Origin: Acidobacteriota bacterium
GTDB taxonomy: Bacteria; Acidobacteriota; Vicinamibacteria; Vicinamibacterales; UBA2999
Reading direction: 5' to 3'
Length of the DNA: 64,000 bases
NCBI GenBank assembly: GCA_947465645.1
Contig: CANIBQ010000002.1
Span: forward strand, 1 to 64,000
How positions within the stretch are numbered: the first letter of the stretch is position 1; every line of letters begins with the position of its first letter. Below the pieces are notes generated by a model. That model was not told the origin of the DNA, made no database searches, and saw only the letters and a list, made by a program, of their open reading frames with translations. A program made the position numbers and the translations under genes. Positions 1 to 7,874 of the stretch are shown one piece after another.

Positions 1-279
1 AATCCGGCGGCGTTCGCGCAGCCGGCCATCGGCACCCACGGAAACTCAGGCTACAACGCCTACCTGGGCCCCGGCACCAGGACCATCGACCTTTCGCTCG
101 TCCGGTCATTCCGGTTCCTCAACTCGCAGCGTATCGAGGCGCGCGTCGAGGCGTTCAATGCGCTCAACTGGCTGCGGCCGCAGAATCCGAACACGACCCT
201 GAGCAGCCCGACATTCGGACAGATCCTGACATCGTACGACCCGCGCGTCATGCAGTTCGGGCTGAGGTACCAGTTCTAG
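1..279 (+). CDS. TonB-dependent receptor, C-terminal fragment
   Basis: Only the last 92 residues lie in the window; the gene is cut by the left edge. Frame 1 is open from base 1 to a TAG at 277-279. The sequence has the features of the last beta strands of an Oar-type outer-membrane receptor: a segment R-T-I-D-L-S-L-V-R-S-F, then V-E-A-F-N-A-L-N-W, and a terminal aromatic residue (Y-Q-F) typical of proteins inserted by the BAM machinery. The same end architecture (D-L-R-V, then D-x-x-N-A-L-N, then terminal F) is seen in the complete receptors at 40141-43143 and 60216-63158. The ligand cannot be inferred. Confidence 0.8.
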   Translation, partial: NPAAFAQPAIGTHGNSGYNAYLGPGTRTIDLSLVRSFRFLNSQRIEARVEAFNALNWLRPQNPNTTLSSPTFGQILTSYDPRVMQFGLRYQF

Positions 280-388
280 TCGAATGTCGGCTGTCTCGTG
301 TCTGGAGCCACGTCACGCGGTCAGCCACGTGTGGGTGACTCGCGTCCTGTAGTGGGACAGTGTCGCGTTGCTATTTCGAGGGAGTTCC

Positions 389-1267
389 ATGCTGCATCGC
401 GTGAAGTTGTTGACGGCCGGCCTGCTGAGCGCGGCGTTGCTCGCGCCCGCTGAGGGCGTCGCGCAGGATACGCCGGTAGTGAAGTGGGGGCCCGCGGTGG
501 CGATCCGGGGACAGGACGCCGTCAAGGAGAGAAAGCCGGCGCCGCGGCGGACGATTAACGGCATGTGGAACGCCTTGCGGCTGGGCAACCAGTCGGGAGG
601 CGTGCACTTGAAGCCGAATAACGGCCGCCCCGAGAACGAGCTGCCGTACACCCCGTACGGCCTGCAACTCTACCGTTCGCACAAGCCCCTCGAGGGCCGC
701 GACTCGGTGTCGCCCGCGTTCAACAACGATCCGCGGACGCGGTGCGAGCCGCTGGGCTTCCCCCGGTGGAACCATTACGATCTCGGCGTCCAGATCTTCC
801 AGGACGAGCACAAGATCATGATGGCGTATAACTACGACAGCCGCTGGCGAATCATCTGGACTGATGGCCGCTCGCTGCCCACGCTCGTCGATGGCGGCGT
901 CGAAGTCGACGGCGAGTACCGCGATGCGCGGCCTTTCGGGTACTCGGTCGGCAGGTGGATCGACGATTACACCCTCGAAGTCGTCACCGTCGGCACCATG
1001 CCGGACGACCGAGTGTGGCTCGATAACACCGGCCGGCCCATCAGCGAGCAGGCGCGAATCACCGAACGGTTCCGCCGGATCGACTCCGACACGATGGAAT
1101 GGTCCGAGACGATTGACGATCCGAAAATCTACACGCGCCCGTGGGAGACGATGAGGCTGCCCATGACGCTGCAGGATCCACGGATCGATCAGATCACGCG
1201 GTACTGTTCGCCCACTGAAATCGACAACTACAACAAGGCGTTCGGAGACGCGGCAAGCGGCCGGTGA
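389..1267 (+). CDS. Secreted protein of the W-x-G-x-TLV family (function unknown), copy 1
   Basis: A 292-residue protein of unknown function with a Sec signal peptide ending near A-Q at residues 28-29. I chose the ATG at 389 because GAGGGAG lies just upstream and the hydrophobic signal follows directly. Landmarks are E-L-P-Y-T-P, Q-I-F-Q-D-E-H-K, the core I-W-T-D-G-R-S-L-P, S-V-G-R-W-I-D-D-Y-T-L-E-V, I-T-E-R-F-R-R, D-D-P-K-I-Y-T-R-P-W and a late R-Y-C-S-P. It is a close paralogue, largely identical by eye, of the protein at 56872-57747. Both are followed by a DUF6152 gene in the same order, here 28 bases downstream. I see no catalytic motif I can name. Confidence 0.82.
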   Translation: MLHRVKLLTAGLLSAALLAPAEGVAQDTPVVKWGPAVAIRGQDAVKERKPAPRRTINGMWNALRLGNQSGGVHLKPNNGRPENELPYTPYGLQLYRSHKPLEGRDSVSPAFNNDPRTRCEPLGFPRWNHYDLGVQIFQDEHKIMMAYNYDSRWRIIWTDGRSLPTLVDGGVEVDGEYRDARPFGYSVGRWIDDYTLEVVTVGTMPDDRVWLDNTGRPISEQARITERFRRIDSDTMEWSETIDDPKIYTRPWETMRLPMTLQDPRIDQITRYCSPTEIDNYNKAFGDAASGR

Positions 1268-1295
1268 GCCGGGCCGACACGCCATGGGGACCTGT

Positions 1296-1718
1296 ATGAA
1301 GAAGAGAATGATGATCGTCGCGGGCGTGGCCGTGGCACTGTTGACCGGAGGTCCTCTGAGCGCCCACCACAGCGGCCTGACGCTCTTTTCCGAGGGCACC
1401 TCGACTCTGAAAGGGGTCGTCAAGAACTGGGTATGGTCCAACCCGCATTGCCTGGTGACGGTCGAAGTCACGGGCGCGGACGGCCAGGCCGCCCAGTGGG
1501 TCATCGAAATGCAGGCCCCGAACAGCATCTACCCCGGGGGCTACCGCAGAACGACGTTCAAGCCAGGCGACGCCGTGACGCTCACCGTGCACCCAGTCAA
1601 GAATGGCCGCCCCTACGGACGGCTCGTGTCATCCGTGCTCGCCGACGGCCGGACATTGGGCGACGGCATGCTGCGTATGCCGGCGACAGCGCCGGCCACG
1701 GCGCCGGCCACACCGTAG
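1296..1718 (+). CDS. DUF6152 family secreted protein, copy 1
   Basis: A 140-residue protein with a signal peptide ending at S-A-H-H. The His-His pair directly after the cleavage region is the hallmark of the DUF6152 family. Further family landmarks are G-V-V-K-N-W-V-W-S-N-P-H and the late R-L-V-S-S-V-L-A-D-G-R-T-L-G. The internal ATG at 1296 is preferred over 1284 because GGGGAC precedes it at a usable distance and the K-K-R-M-M start makes a better signal peptide. The tail is an Ala-Thr-Pro repeat (A-P-A-T three times). It is co-directional with the upstream gene, and the pair recurs at 56427-57747. The role is unknown; the position after the signal peptide suggests a periplasmic metal- or ligand-binding His pair, which is inference. 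Confidence 0.8.
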   Translation: MKKRMMIVAGVAVALLTGGPLSAHHSGLTLFSEGTSTLKGVVKNWVWSNPHCLVTVEVTGADGQAAQWVIEMQAPNSIYPGGYRRTTFKPGDAVTLTVHPVKNGRPYGRLVSSVLADGRTLGDGMLRMPATAPATAPATP

Positions 1719-1732
1719 TTGCGGGCGGAGAG

Positions 1733-2857
1733 ATGATGCGTCGACCGAACGCGGTCGTCTCCTGGTCGATCGCGACGGCGGTGATGTCGCTGCTCGCGGT
1801 CGGGTCCCTGCGCGCAGGCCAGAGCGTGGCGGACCCTCCGCTCGTCAGCGAGCAGTACTTCAAGGACATCCAACTGCTGAAGGGGATGCCGGTCGACACC
1901 TTCTTCGATGCCATGGGCATGTTCGCCGCATCCATGGGCAACGACTGCACGTTCTGTCACGTCAAGGAGGCGGGGTTCCGGCGGGAGGCGTTCGCCGAGA
2001 CGACCCCGCGCATCCAGCGTGCCCGGCAGATGATCGTGATGACGCAGGCGTTGAACAAGCAGAACTTCGGCGGGCGCCCGCGCGTCACCTGCTTCACCTG
2101 TCACCGCGGCGACTACCAGCCGGTGGACACGCCCAGCTTCTCGATCCAGTACGGCGTTCCGCTGGATGAGCCAAACACGATCAATTTTCCGACCGAGGAT
2201 GGGCTGTCGGCCGACCAGGTGTTCGACCGGTATCTGACCGCGATCGGCGGCAGGGCCGCGCTCGCCCGGGTCACGAGCTTCGTGGCGAAGGGCACCTATG
2301 CCGGATTCGATACCGGCATGGAAGAGATGCCCGTCGAGATCCATGCCCGGGCGCCGAACCAGCGGACGTGGATCGTCAAGCTGCCCGATCGCGACAGCTT
2401 CCGTGTCTTCGACGGCGTGAACGGCTGGCTCGCGGGTCCCGACATCCCGGTGCCGATCATGACGCTGGCGACCGGCAACCTTGACCGCGCGCGCATCGAG
2501 GCGATCCTCGCCTTCCCCGCCGGGATCAAGGAGCTGTACCCGCAGTGGCGGGTCGGCAAGACGACGATCGGCGATCGGGACGTCACCGTCGTGCAGGGCA
2601 CGAAGCCAGGCCTGCTGCCCGTCAACCTGTACTTCGACGACGAATCAGGTCTGCTCGTGCGCGTCGTGCGGTGGAACGAGACATCCGTGGGGCCGGTGCC
2701 GACCGAGATCAACTACGGCGACTACCGCGCGGTGGCAGGCATCCAGATGCCGTTCACCTGGACGGCGACACAGACCTACATGCAGATGACGATCACGCTG
2801 CGCGAGATCTCGGTCAACCTGCCGGTCGACGCGTCGCGGTTCGCCAGGCCCCGCTAG
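1733..2857 (+). CDS. Diheme c-type cytochrome, photosynthetic reaction centre cytochrome subunit family
   Basis: A 374-residue exported protein. The ATG at 1733 is placed just after a GGCGGAGAG ribosome site; the long upstream extension is a shadow of the DUF6152 gene. Two haem-binding motifs are visible, C-T-F-C-H at about residues 72-76 and C-F-T-C-H at 120-124. Each follows a helix with methionines suited as axial ligands (M-G-M-F-A-A-S-M-G; Q-M-I-V-M-T-Q-A-L-N). This spacing and the N-F-G-G-R-P-R-V-T linker match the CytoC_RC fold, which carries four haems in phototrophs; only two are present here. The remaining about 230 residues resemble a lipoprotein-carrier-like beta domain. A periplasmic electron-transfer role is likely. 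No phototrophy gene lies nearby. Confidence 0.8.
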   Translation: MMRRPNAVVSWSIATAVMSLLAVGSLRAGQSVADPPLVSEQYFKDIQLLKGMPVDTFFDAMGMFAASMGNDCTFCHVKEAGFRREAFAETTPRIQRARQMIVMTQALNKQNFGGRPRVTCFTCHRGDYQPVDTPSFSIQYGVPLDEPNTINFPTEDGLSADQVFDRYLTAIGGRAALARVTSFVAKGTYAGFDTGMEEMPVEIHARAPNQRTWIVKLPDRDSFRVFDGVNGWLAGPDIPVPIMTLATGNLDRARIEAILAFPAGIKELYPQWRVGKTTIGDRDVTVVQGTKPGLLPVNLYFDDESGLLVRVVRWNETSVGPVPTEINYGDYRAVAGIQMPFTWTATQTYMQMTITLREISVNLPVDASRFARPR

Positions 2858-2866
2858 TTGGGTCCT

Positions 2867-3586
2867 CTAGCGACCGAACCTCAGGCCAAGCGTGAACTGA
2901 TAGGTCCAGCCACCGAGATCGATCTTCGGATCCGCCAGGCCGGCGAAGCCCGCGCCCAGACTTGCGCTGGCGCTGTGATATCGCACCTCCGCGCCAGCCG
3001 CCACCGTGTCGCCGGCGAAGCGGATGCCAGCAAGGCCAATCGGTCCGGTTTGGTTGCCTGACGCGACGTACTGTTCGCGGAAGACGCTGCTGTCGCGCGA
3101 GTCGACGAAGTCGCCGCTCTCGCTATAGCGCCAGTTGAACAGGCCCAGCCCGCCGCCGAAGTACGGCTGGAAGCCGGATGACTGGCCGAGCGGCAGGACG
3201 CGTACCGTGAACGCCACCGGCACGAGGCGAAGGATCAGGTCCTGCTCGATCTCGCTGCCGTCGCGATCGACCAGCTCGCGGTACACGCTGGGCACCGTGC
3301 GTCGCGAGAACGCGGCGCCCGCCCCGGCCTCGATGTAGTTGCCGAGGGGCACCAGCCATTCGCCGCCGACGGCGGGACCGTTGAAGTCCTTGATCTCGAA
3401 TTCGAGCGCCTGACGCCCGTCGGCGAGGTTCCGGTTGAGTATGTCGCCGTCAACACGCGCGTCTTCGCCGCGCACCGTGAAATATCCGAAGGAAAAATTC
3501 AGCGTTTGCTGGGCGAGCGCGGGACGCGCCGATCCGAGCACGACCGCGCCTGCTGCGATGAGCACACATCCGAGTCTGCTGACCAT
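2867..3586 (-). CDS. Outer-membrane beta-barrel protein
   Basis: A 239-residue protein starting at the ATG at 3586, which has CTGGAGG just upstream; the longer frame start at 3709 has no signal-like sequence. A Sec signal peptide ends at A-L-A-Q. The mature part alternates polar and aromatic residues (N-F-S-F-G-Y-F-T-V; Y-F-G-G-G-L-G-L-F-N-W-R-Y; Y-Q-F-T-L-G-L-R-F-G-R) and finishes with a charged strand, as in small 8-stranded barrels. It converges on the cytochrome gene with 9 bases between the two stop codons. No specific function can be read from the sequence. Confidence 0.7.
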   Translation of the reverse strand: MVSRLGCVLIAAGAVVLGSARPALAQQTLNFSFGYFTVRGEDARVDGDILNRNLADGRQALEFEIKDFNGPAVGGEWLVPLGNYIEAGAGAAFSRRTVPSVYRELVDRDGSEIEQDLILRLVPVAFTVRVLPLGQSSGFQPYFGGGLGLFNWRYSESGDFVDSRDSSVFREQYVASGNQTGPIGLAGIRFAGDTVAAGAEVRYHSASASLGAGFAGLADPKIDLGGWTYQFTLGLRFGR

Positions 3587-3668
3587 TCGATGGCCTCCAG
3601 CCCATCCGAGTGCACGGGGAATGCCACCAGAATCCCGCGAAATCGTTAAGGGTTTCTGGGTCTGGGAA

Positions 3669-4487
3669 TCAGATCGTCCGCTTTCGAGCACGCTCCGCGC
3701 GGAACTCACGGATGACCTCGAGCACGCGCTCGTGCAGATGGGCGTTGGACGCGATCAGGTGGCCCGCCGCGGGATCGAATGGCGCGCCGTCCATCCCCGT
3801 GATGCGACCGCCCGCTTCCTCGACGATCAGCGCGCCGGCGGCGACGTCCCAGGGCTTGAGGTGCTGTTCCCAGAATGCTTCGAAGCGTCCGGCGGCGACG
3901 TAGCAGAGATCCAGCGCTGCCGACCCCAGGCGCCGCACGGCGCGGGCGCGCCCCATGAACTGGGCGAACAGCTCGATCAAATCGCCGCTCTGCTGGTGCA
4001 TGTCGTAGGGGAAGCCGGTGACCAGCAGCGAGTCCACCAGCGCCGGGGTCGTCGAGACCGCGAGCGCGCGCCCATTGAGGTAGGCGCCCTCGCCGCGCTC
4101 GGCGGTGAAGAGCTCCTGGCGTGACGGGTCGAAGACCGCTCCAACCTGCACCACGCCGTCGATCTCGAGGCCGAGCGAAGAGCAATAGATCGGCAGGCCA
4201 TGGGCGTAGTTGGTGGTACCGTCGAGCGGGTCGAAGATCCAGCGGTAGCGCGACGCCTGCGCGCCGCCCTGCCCCGCCCCGAGCTCCTCGGCGAGCACGT
4301 CGTGGTCCGGGAAGCGCTCGGCGATGACCTCGCGGCACATCCGTTCGCATTCGAGGTCGACTTCGGTGACGAGATCGATCGCGCCCTTTTTCGACACCTG
4401 GAAGCCGGAGGCCTGGCGCGCGAGCTGGATCTCGCCGGCGCGCAGAACGATCTCGGATGCCGTGGCGAGGAAGACGGGATCGGGCAC
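3669..4487 (-). CDS. suhB: Inositol monophosphatase family protein
   Basis: A 272-residue Mg2+-dependent phosphatase of the IMPase/SuhB family. The metal-binding signature D-P-L-D-G-T-T-N-Y, the upstream L-A-E-E-L-G glutamate pair, and the C-terminal W-D-V-A-A-G with L-G-S-A-A-L-D-L are all present, so it should be catalytically competent on inositol phosphate or a related sugar phosphate. I placed the start at GTG 4487 so that P-V-F-L-A-T-A-S-E-I begins the first helix. The longer frame would start at TTG 4514, inside a low-complexity repeat. It follows the RsbW-like gene on the same strand. The symbol is by family only; the true substrate is not determined. Confidence 0.85.
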   Translation of the reverse strand: MPDPVFLATASEIVLRAGEIQLARQASGFQVSKKGAIDLVTEVDLECERMCREVIAERFPDHDVLAEELGAGQGGAQASRYRWIFDPLDGTTNYAHGLPIYCSSLGLEIDGVVQVGAVFDPSRQELFTAERGEGAYLNGRALAVSTTPALVDSLLVTGFPYDMHQQSGDLIELFAQFMGRARAVRRLGSAALDLCYVAAGRFEAFWEQHLKPWDVAAGALIVEEAGGRITGMDGAPFDPAAGHLIASNAHLHERVLEVIREFRAERARKRTI

Positions 4488-4502
4488 TAAGAGCTCGCGC
4501 AG

Positions 4503-4573
4503 GTCAAAAGGCAAAGGTCAAAGGGTAAAGGAGACGCTGCCTGAACATGATTTGACCTTTGACCTTTGACCTA
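4503..4573. repeat. Inverted low-complexity repeat, GGTCAAA family
   Basis: The intergenic gap between two minus-strand genes holds G-G-T-C-A-A-A units on one side and the complement, repeated T-T-T-G-A-C-C, on the other, so the two arms can form a long imperfect hairpin. It could act as a transcription terminator after the RsbW-like gene or be a dispersed repeat. No T-run follows. Confidence 0.6.
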
Positions 4574-4581
4574 CGTATTCC

Positions 4582-5013
4582 TTAGGGTTGCGCGCGCTTG
4601 ACCATGACGACTTCCATCCCACCGTGCGGGGAACGCTGGAACGTCATTTCGTCCATGAAGCTGCGAATCAGGAAGATGCCGCGGCCGCTCGATTTCAGGA
4701 TGTTCTCCGGCGCGAGCGGGTCTGGCAGGCAGGCCGGGTCGAACCCGCACCCTTCGTCACGCACGCGGATGGCCAGACCCGGCGACTCGTCCTCGAGGGG
4801 CGTGAACTCCACGTGCACGCGTTTGCACTCGTCGTGGGCGTTCCCGTGCTTGATGGCGTTGATGACGGACTCGCGGACCGCGATCCCGACCCAGTGAATG
4901 CCATCCTCGTCGAGCCCCGACCTGATCGCAAGGTGGTCGCTCACGACCTGCACGAAATCGAGCATGTCGAAGGAACTGCGGAAGTCGAGACGTACGGCGT
5001 TGCCGCGGGCCAT
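4582..5013 (-). CDS. Anti-sigma-factor serine kinase, RsbW/SpoIIAB-like HATPase
   Basis: A 143-residue single-domain GHKL ATPase. The N box E-S-V-I-N-A-I-K-H-G-N (about residues 48-58), the G1 box D-E-G-C-G-F-D-P and the G2-type S-S-G-R-G-I-F-L-I-R are present in order, matching anti-sigma kinases that phosphorylate a STAS-domain antagonist. No partner gene is adjacent, but a STAS protein with the expected D-S-A-G site is encoded about 20 kb away at 25172-25513. Whether they are partners is inference. The protein is cytoplasmic; the ATG start at 5013 is the only one that keeps the whole fold. Confidence 0.85.
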   Translation of the reverse strand: MARGNAVRLDFRSSFDMLDFVQVVSDHLAIRSGLDEDGIHWVGIAVRESVINAIKHGNAHDECKRVHVEFTPLEDESPGLAIRVRDEGCGFDPACLPDPLAPENILKSSGRGIFLIRSFMDEMTFQRSPHGGMEVVMVKRAQP

Positions 5014-5035
5014 CTGCTGAACCTAATTATCTACG

Positions 5036-5176
5036 TGCACTGTGCAAAGGTGCAATGTGCAGGGTGCAAGGGTGCAACGTGCAGGGTGCGAGTGCACCGT
5101 GCATCGTTCACCGTGCACCGGCACCTTGCACTGGCACCTTGCACTGGCACCCTGCACCCTGCACTTTGCACTTCCC
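5036..5176. repeat. GTGCA/TGCAC low-complexity repeat array
   Basis: About 140 bases between the divergent RsbW-like and aroA genes are built from G-T-G-C-A and T-G-C-A-C words with A-A-G-G or C-C-T-T spacers. The left half is mostly G-T-G-C-A-A-G-G, the right half mostly C-C-T-T-G-C-A-C, so the array as a whole is an inverted repeat. It occupies the shared promoter region. Confidence 0.75.
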
Positions 5177-5181
5177 CCTGC

Positions 5182-5187
5182 TATAGT
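5182..5187 (+). promoter_or_regulatory. Candidate -10 box for aroA
   Basis: TATAGT lies at the right edge of the repeat array, only 6 bases before the aroA ATG. If used, transcription would begin at or next to the start codon, giving a leaderless mRNA, which fits the lack of a clear ribosome site. No convincing -35 box is seen. Low confidence. Confidence 0.3.
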
Positions 5188-5193
5188 CGTCCC

Positions 5194-6498
5194 ATGTCCT
5201 CGGTGATGGTGCAGCCCGCCGTTCGCGTACGAGGCCGGGTGCGCCCGCCCGGCGACAAGTCCATCTCGCACCGCTACGCGATGCTAGCGGCGATCGCTGA
5301 CGGGATCTCCACCATCCACGGCTACTCGACCGGCGCTGACTGCGCGTCGACGGTGCGCTGTCTTCGCGGGCTTGGCGTCCGGATCGACGAGATCGGCCGC
5401 GATCCGGTGGCCGGCATCGATCTCCGCATCGGCGGCCGCGGCATCAGGGGCCTGACGGCCCCCTCGTCCGTGCTCGACGCCGGCAACTCGGGCAGCACGA
5501 TGCGCATGCTGGCGGGGATCCTCGCGGCGCACCCGTTCGAGACGTCGATGGACGGCGACGAATCGCTGCAGCGCCGGCCGATGCGCCGCATCATCGTGCC
5601 GCTCGAGCGGATGGGCGCGCGGATTGGGTCCTCGGACGGCCGTCCGCCTCTGGTGATCACCGGCACGGGCGACATCGCGGCGATCGATTTCGCGCCCGAC
5701 GTGCCCAGCGCACAGGTCAAGAGCGCGGTGCTGCTCGCCGGCCTGCACGGAGGCGGCGTCACCCGCGTCCGGGAGCCGCTGCCGACGCGGGATCACACCG
5801 AGCGCGCCCTGGATGCCTTCGGCGTCGACGTCCGCACGCAGGGGCGCACGGTGGAGATCGACGGTGGCCAGCGCCTCCTCGCATGCCGCCTCGAGGTGCC
5901 GGGTGACATCTCCTCGGCCGCGTTCTGGATGGTCGCGGCCGCCGCGCTTCCTGATTCCGAGGTCACGATCGAGCATGTCGGCCTGAATCCGACCCGCTCG
6001 GGCATCATCGACATCCTGCGCCGGCTCGGGGCGCTGATCGACGTCACGCCGGGGCCGGCCGGCGATCGCGCCGGCGAGCCGCTGGGCACCATCGTCGTCC
6101 GTCACGGACCGCTGGTGAGCGCCGAGATCACGCCCGACGAGGTGCCCGGCGTGATCGACGAGCTCCCCGTGCTGGCTGCCCTGGCCACCCACGGCGGTGA
6201 CCTGCGGGTCAGCGGCGCGCAGGAGCTGCGCGTGAAGGAGAGCGACCGCATCTCCGCCCTCGCCGACGGGTTCCGCCGCATGGGTGCGGAGATCGACGAA
6301 CAGCCGGACGGCTTCCACGTCCACGGCGCGCGCCGCCTGCGGGGCGGCGAGGTAGACGCCCGGAACGACCATCGGCTCGCGATGGCGTTCGCGGTGGCGG
6401 CGCTGGGCGCGTCGGGGCCCACCACCATCCACGACGCGGGCGCCGCCGCGGTGTCCTATCCCGAGTTCTTCTCCGTGCTCGAGTCGCTGCGCGCGTGA
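5194..6498 (+). CDS. aroA: 3-phosphoshikimate 1-carboxyvinyltransferase (EPSP synthase)
   Basis: A 434-residue enzyme that joins shikimate 3-phosphate and phosphoenolpyruvate in chorismate synthesis. Family signatures are complete: G-D-K-S-I-S-H-R near the N-terminus, L-D-A-G-N-S-G-S-T-M-R, D-G-D-E-S-L-Q-R-R-P-M, E-L-R-V-K-E-S-D-R-I and N-D-H-R-L-A-M-A. The length is usual for the family. The frame stays open upstream to 4588, but that part is a translation of the repeat array and the opposite gene, so the ATG at 5194 is chosen. The stop overlaps the shikimate kinase start in a GTGA junction, so the two steps are probably co-translated. Confidence 0.95.
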   Translation: MSSVMVQPAVRVRGRVRPPGDKSISHRYAMLAAIADGISTIHGYSTGADCASTVRCLRGLGVRIDEIGRDPVAGIDLRIGGRGIRGLTAPSSVLDAGNSGSTMRMLAGILAAHPFETSMDGDESLQRRPMRRIIVPLERMGARIGSSDGRPPLVITGTGDIAAIDFAPDVPSAQVKSAVLLAGLHGGGVTRVREPLPTRDHTERALDAFGVDVRTQGRTVEIDGGQRLLACRLEVPGDISSAAFWMVAAAALPDSEVTIEHVGLNPTRSGIIDILRRLGALIDVTPGPAGDRAGEPLGTIVVRHGPLVSAEITPDEVPGVIDELPVLAALATHGGDLRVSGAQELRVKESDRISALADGFRRMGAEIDEQPDGFHVHGARRLRGGEVDARNDHRLAMAFAVAALGASGPTTIHDAGAAAVSYPEFFSVLESLRA

Positions 6499-6992
6499 AA
6501 GCCGACAAGCTGTATCTTGTAGGATTCATGGGCGCCGGCAAGACCACCGTGGCCCGGGCTCTGGGCCGGCGCATCGGCTGGCGCGCCGAGGACGTGGACG
6601 AGCGGATCGAGGCGCGCGAGCGCCGCGGGGTGTCCGCGATCTTCGCCCGTGACGGCGAGCCCTATTTCCGGCAGGCGGAGCGCGCGGTGCTCCAGGAGCT
6701 TCTGCCCGAGCGCAACGTCGTGATTGCAACCGGAGGCGGCACGTTCGTCGATCCCGACAACCGCACGATCATGCTGGCCGACGGCGCGGTCGCATGGCTC
6801 GATCTGCCGCTGGCGCGAGTGGTGGACCGGGTGCCGCCGGACGGCCGCCGGCCGCTCGCCTCCGACCGCGTCCAGATGGAACAGCTCTACACCCGCCGCC
6901 AGGCCGCCTACACCCTCGCCCACGTGCGCATCGACGCCAGCAGGCCGGTCGACGAGATCGTCGAGCGGCTGCTCGAGTGGATCGGGTACTGA
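6495..6992 (+). CDS. aroK: Shikimate kinase
   Basis: A 165-residue P-loop kinase that phosphorylates shikimate, the step before AroA. The Walker A motif G-F-M-G-A-G-K-T-T is at residues 10-18. The shikimate-binding D-V-D (usually D-x-D), the F-R-x-x-E equivalent Y-F-R-Q-A-E, and the G-G-G of I-A-T-G-G-G are present, as is the lid arginine in R-R-P-L. It starts with GTG at 6495, overlapping the aroA stop by 3 bases. The pair forms a small aromatic amino acid operon. Confidence 0.93.
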   Translation: MKADKLYLVGFMGAGKTTVARALGRRIGWRAEDVDERIEARERRGVSAIFARDGEPYFRQAERAVLQELLPERNVVIATGGGTFVDPDNRTIMLADGAVAWLDLPLARVVDRVPPDGRRPLASDRVQMEQLYTRRQAAYTLAHVRIDASRPVDEIVERLLEWIGY

Positions 6993-7015
6993 CGCTGGTG
7001 TTCACACTTCTGCGT

Positions 7016-7091
7016 TCTTTGTTCTCGGTTCGTGTTCAGGTTCGAGGTTCGTGTGAACCCGAACCGAGCACCGAGAAGCTTAGAAGCGTGA
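7016..7091. repeat. Dispersed GAACCGAGCACCGAGAA repeat, copy 1
   Basis: An inverted low-complexity block. The first part contains T-T-C-T-C-G-G-T-T-C-G-T-G-T-T-C and the second G-A-A-C-C-G-A-G-C-A-C-C-G-A-G-A-A followed by C-T-T-A-G-A-A-G-C-G-T-G-A-A-C. A second copy of the latter half, with few changes, precedes the S4-domain gene at 26874-26925. In both places it sits just upstream of a start codon. Confidence 0.65.
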
Positions 7092-7098
7092 ACCTCCG

Positions 7099-7839
7099 TT
7101 GAGATACCTCGTCATCAGCGACATCCACGCCAATCTCGAGGCGCTCGACGCGACGCTGGCGGCCGCGGACGGGGCCTACGACCGCGCGCTGGTCCTCGGG
7201 GACCTGGTCGGCTACGGCGCCGATCCCAACGGCGTGATCGACCGCGTCCGCAGCCTGCCTGGCGCGACGCTGATTCGCGGTAATCACGACAAGGTCGGCT
7301 CCGGCATCGAGGACGTCGAAGGCTTCAATCACCTGGCGCGGTTCGCGATTGAATGGACCGCCAACACCTTGACCCGCGAGAACCGCGCCTGGCTGGCCGC
7401 CCTCCCGCAGGGACCGGCGATCGTCGACGAGGGGGTCGAGATCTGCCACGGCACGCCCTTCGACGAGGACGTCTACGTCTTCGACGACCTGGATGCGCTG
7501 CGGGCGATCCGGGCGGCGCGCCGGCCGCTCTGCCTGTTCGGGCACACGCACGTGCCTGCCCTCTTCCGGCTGGGAGCCGACGCCGAGCTCGCGATGGTGG
7601 CCCCGCCGCGGGTGCCGCCGTTCACGCTGGCGCTCGACGACAGCCGCTACCTGATCAACGTCGGCGCGGTCGGACAGCCGCGCGACGGCGACCCGCGCGC
7701 GGCGTACGGCCTCTACGACACGGAGACGCGGACGATCGCGATGATGAGGGCGGTGTACGACGTGGGGTCGGCGCAGTCGAAGATCATCGCCGCCGGCCTG
7801 CCCGAGATGCTCGCGCACCGGCTCGCGGTCGGCCGGTGA
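7099..7839 (+). CDS. Metallophosphoesterase family protein
   Basis: A 246-residue calcineurin-like phosphoesterase of the YfcE/MJ0936 type. All dimetal-site motifs are visible: D-I-H-A-N near the N-terminus, G-D-L-V-G-Y-G-A-D-P-N, G-N-H-D, C-H-G-T-P and G-H-T-H. It begins at TTG 7099 so that V-I-S-D-I-H forms the first strand, with C-C-T-C-C-G upstream giving no good ribosome site. It is probably cytoplasmic, acting on a phosphodiester that cannot be named. It follows aroK by about 100 bases filled with a repeat, so co-transcription is uncertain. Confidence 0.88.
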   Translation: MRYLVISDIHANLEALDATLAAADGAYDRALVLGDLVGYGADPNGVIDRVRSLPGATLIRGNHDKVGSGIEDVEGFNHLARFAIEWTANTLTRENRAWLAALPQGPAIVDEGVEICHGTPFDEDVYVFDDLDALRAIRAARRPLCLFGHTHVPALFRLGADAELAMVAPPRVPPFTLALDDSRYLINVGAVGQPRDGDPRAAYGLYDTETRTIAMMRAVYDVGSAQSKIIAAGLPEMLAHRLAVGR

Positions 7840-7874
7840 TCGCCTCTACGGAACACCGAGGCACCGAGACGCTC

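Noticed and set aside
1733..2857. Evidence for phototrophy
   Set aside because: The reaction-centre cytochrome family also occurs in non-phototrophic Acidobacteriota, and no reaction-centre or pigment gene is in the window.
5036..5176. Possible CRISPR array
   Set aside because: The repeated words are short and contiguous, with no fixed-length repeats or unique spacers, and no cas gene is present.
4588..5193. N-terminal extension of the aroA frame by about 200 residues
   Set aside because: The extension translates the opposite RsbW-like gene and the repeat array, while EPSP synthases start near 5194.
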